Shown here one piece after another: positions 8,293 to 8,491 of a DNA stretch of 8,491 nucleotides. Within the stretch, counting starts at the first letter, position 1. Each line of letters opens with the position of its first letter. A program made the translations under genes and the position numbers. The DNA comes from Prevotellaceae bacterium UBA3646. GTDB lineage: Bacteria; Bacteroidota; Bacteroidia; Bacteroidales; Bacteroidaceae. A model generated the notes under the pieces. It ran no database searches and was not told where the DNA came from. It saw only the letters and a list, made by a program, of their open reading frames with translations. The stretch spans positions 1-8,491 of the forward strand of contig DFKL01000106.1 of the NCBI GenBank assembly GCA_002373535.1, in the 5' to 3' direction.

Positions 8293-8300
8293 TAACTTTG
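8293..8300 (+). promoter_or_regulatory. Putative Bacteroidota promoter -7 element (TAnnTTTG)
   Basis: TAACTTTG matches the Bacteroidota sigma-ABfr -7 consensus TAnnTTTG exactly. It lies 39 bp upstream of the ATG at 8340 and just after the operon terminator, inside an A-rich run. Transcription would start at about 8305-8308, leaving a 5' leader of some 32-35 nt. A clear -33 box (TTTG or TTG) is not visible at the expected distance upstream, so the promoter may be weak or activator-dependent. No comparable element is seen in the short gaps at 226-261 or 2302-2331, which fits read-through of the upstream genes as one unit. Confidence 0.65.
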
Positions 8301-8339
8301 GAGCACGCAAACTACTACGTACCATTAAACTACCATAAC

Positions 8340-8491
8340 ATGAAGACCAAGACACTTCTGGTGATAATGCTGATGCCGATAACGACATTCGCCCAGACAT
8401 TCACGTTGCACAACGAGGAACCGGACAACCCGGACAACGCCCCCTTGCCATGCCATCCGCTTCCTTCAGACAGGCAAGTAAAGTGGAACGA
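8340..8491 (+). CDS. Secreted protein, N-terminal fragment; possible GH29 alpha-L-fucosidase (3' end outside window)
   Basis: Only 50 complete codons are visible and the frame runs off the window end. The start at 8340 gives a Sec signal peptide (MKTKTLLVIMLMPITTFA, residues 1-18) with a probable signal peptidase I site before Q19. There is no lipobox cysteine, so the product should be periplasmic or secreted. The mature start is acidic and proline-rich (EEPDNPDNAP, 26-35), followed by HPLPSDRQVKWN (39-50). The pattern P-x-PS-x-RQ-x-x-W just after the signal peptide is one I associate with Bacteroidota GH29 alpha-L-fucosidases, where it precedes the first catalytic-barrel strand. That would mean removal of fucose from glycans. 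No catalytic residue lies in the fragment, so the family call is tentative; another glycoside hydrolase or an unrelated exported protein is possible. It sits beyond a terminator and behind its own promoter-like element, so it is a separate transcription unit from the SusC/SusD genes. Confidence 0.6.
   Translation, partial: MKTKTLLVIMLMPITTFAQTFTLHNEEPDNPDNAPLPCHPLPSDRQVKWN

Noticed and set aside
1..8491. Defence system, CRISPR array, insertion sequence, tRNA or phage genes
   Set aside because: No regularly spaced repeats, transposase or integrase motifs, terminal inverted repeats or cloverleaf-like segments were seen; almost the whole window is accounted for by the surface-uptake genes.

Overview
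The window is a stretch of a Bacteroidota (Bacteroidales) chromosome, most likely from Prevotella or a close relative. The evidence is a SusC/SusD outer-membrane glycan-uptake pair, lipoprotein signal peptides, no recognisable Shine-Dalgarno sequences, and a Bacteroidota-type -7 element (TAnnTTTG) ahead of the last gene. GC content looks moderate by eye. The genus is inferred from general character only. Every supported gene is on the + strand.

Layout. Bases 1-225 hold the 3' end of a gene whose C-terminus looks like that of Bacteroidota fasciclin-type surface lipoproteins. After 36 bp comes a complete 679-residue lipoprotein (262-2301) with two divergent FAS1 (fasciclin) domains and a C-terminal beta-rich module. 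After a further 30 bp comes a SusC-type TonB-dependent outer-membrane transporter (2332-5805, 1157 residues). Its stop codon overlaps, as TAATG, the first possible start of a large SusD-type lipoprotein (5805-8180, 791 residues). A strong intrinsic terminator (8223-8268) closes the unit. A new promoter-like element at 8293-8300 then precedes a truncated gene (8340 to the window end) for a secreted protein. Its first 50 residues resemble the N-terminus of GH29 alpha-L-fucosidases, though the fragment is short.

How the genes work together. By family knowledge, SusC is a plugged 22-strand barrel that imports oligosaccharides (sometimes peptides) using TonB energy, and SusD is the surface lid that captures the ligand. 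The two fasciclin-type lipoproteins are so tightly packed upstream that they are probably co-transcribed and act as accessory surface proteins for ligand capture, adhesion or scaffolding. That role is an inference. If the last gene is a fucosidase and belongs to the same locus, the ligand may be a fucose-containing glycan, but the terminator and separate promoter mean it is a distinct transcription unit.

There is no sign of a mobile element, CRISPR array, tRNA, rRNA or defence system. The longest stretch without a gene is 8181-8339, which holds the terminator and the promoter-like element. The least standard features are the fasciclin-fasciclin-SusC-SusD arrangement, the oversized SusD, and a CxC...HH cluster at the end of the fasciclin protein.
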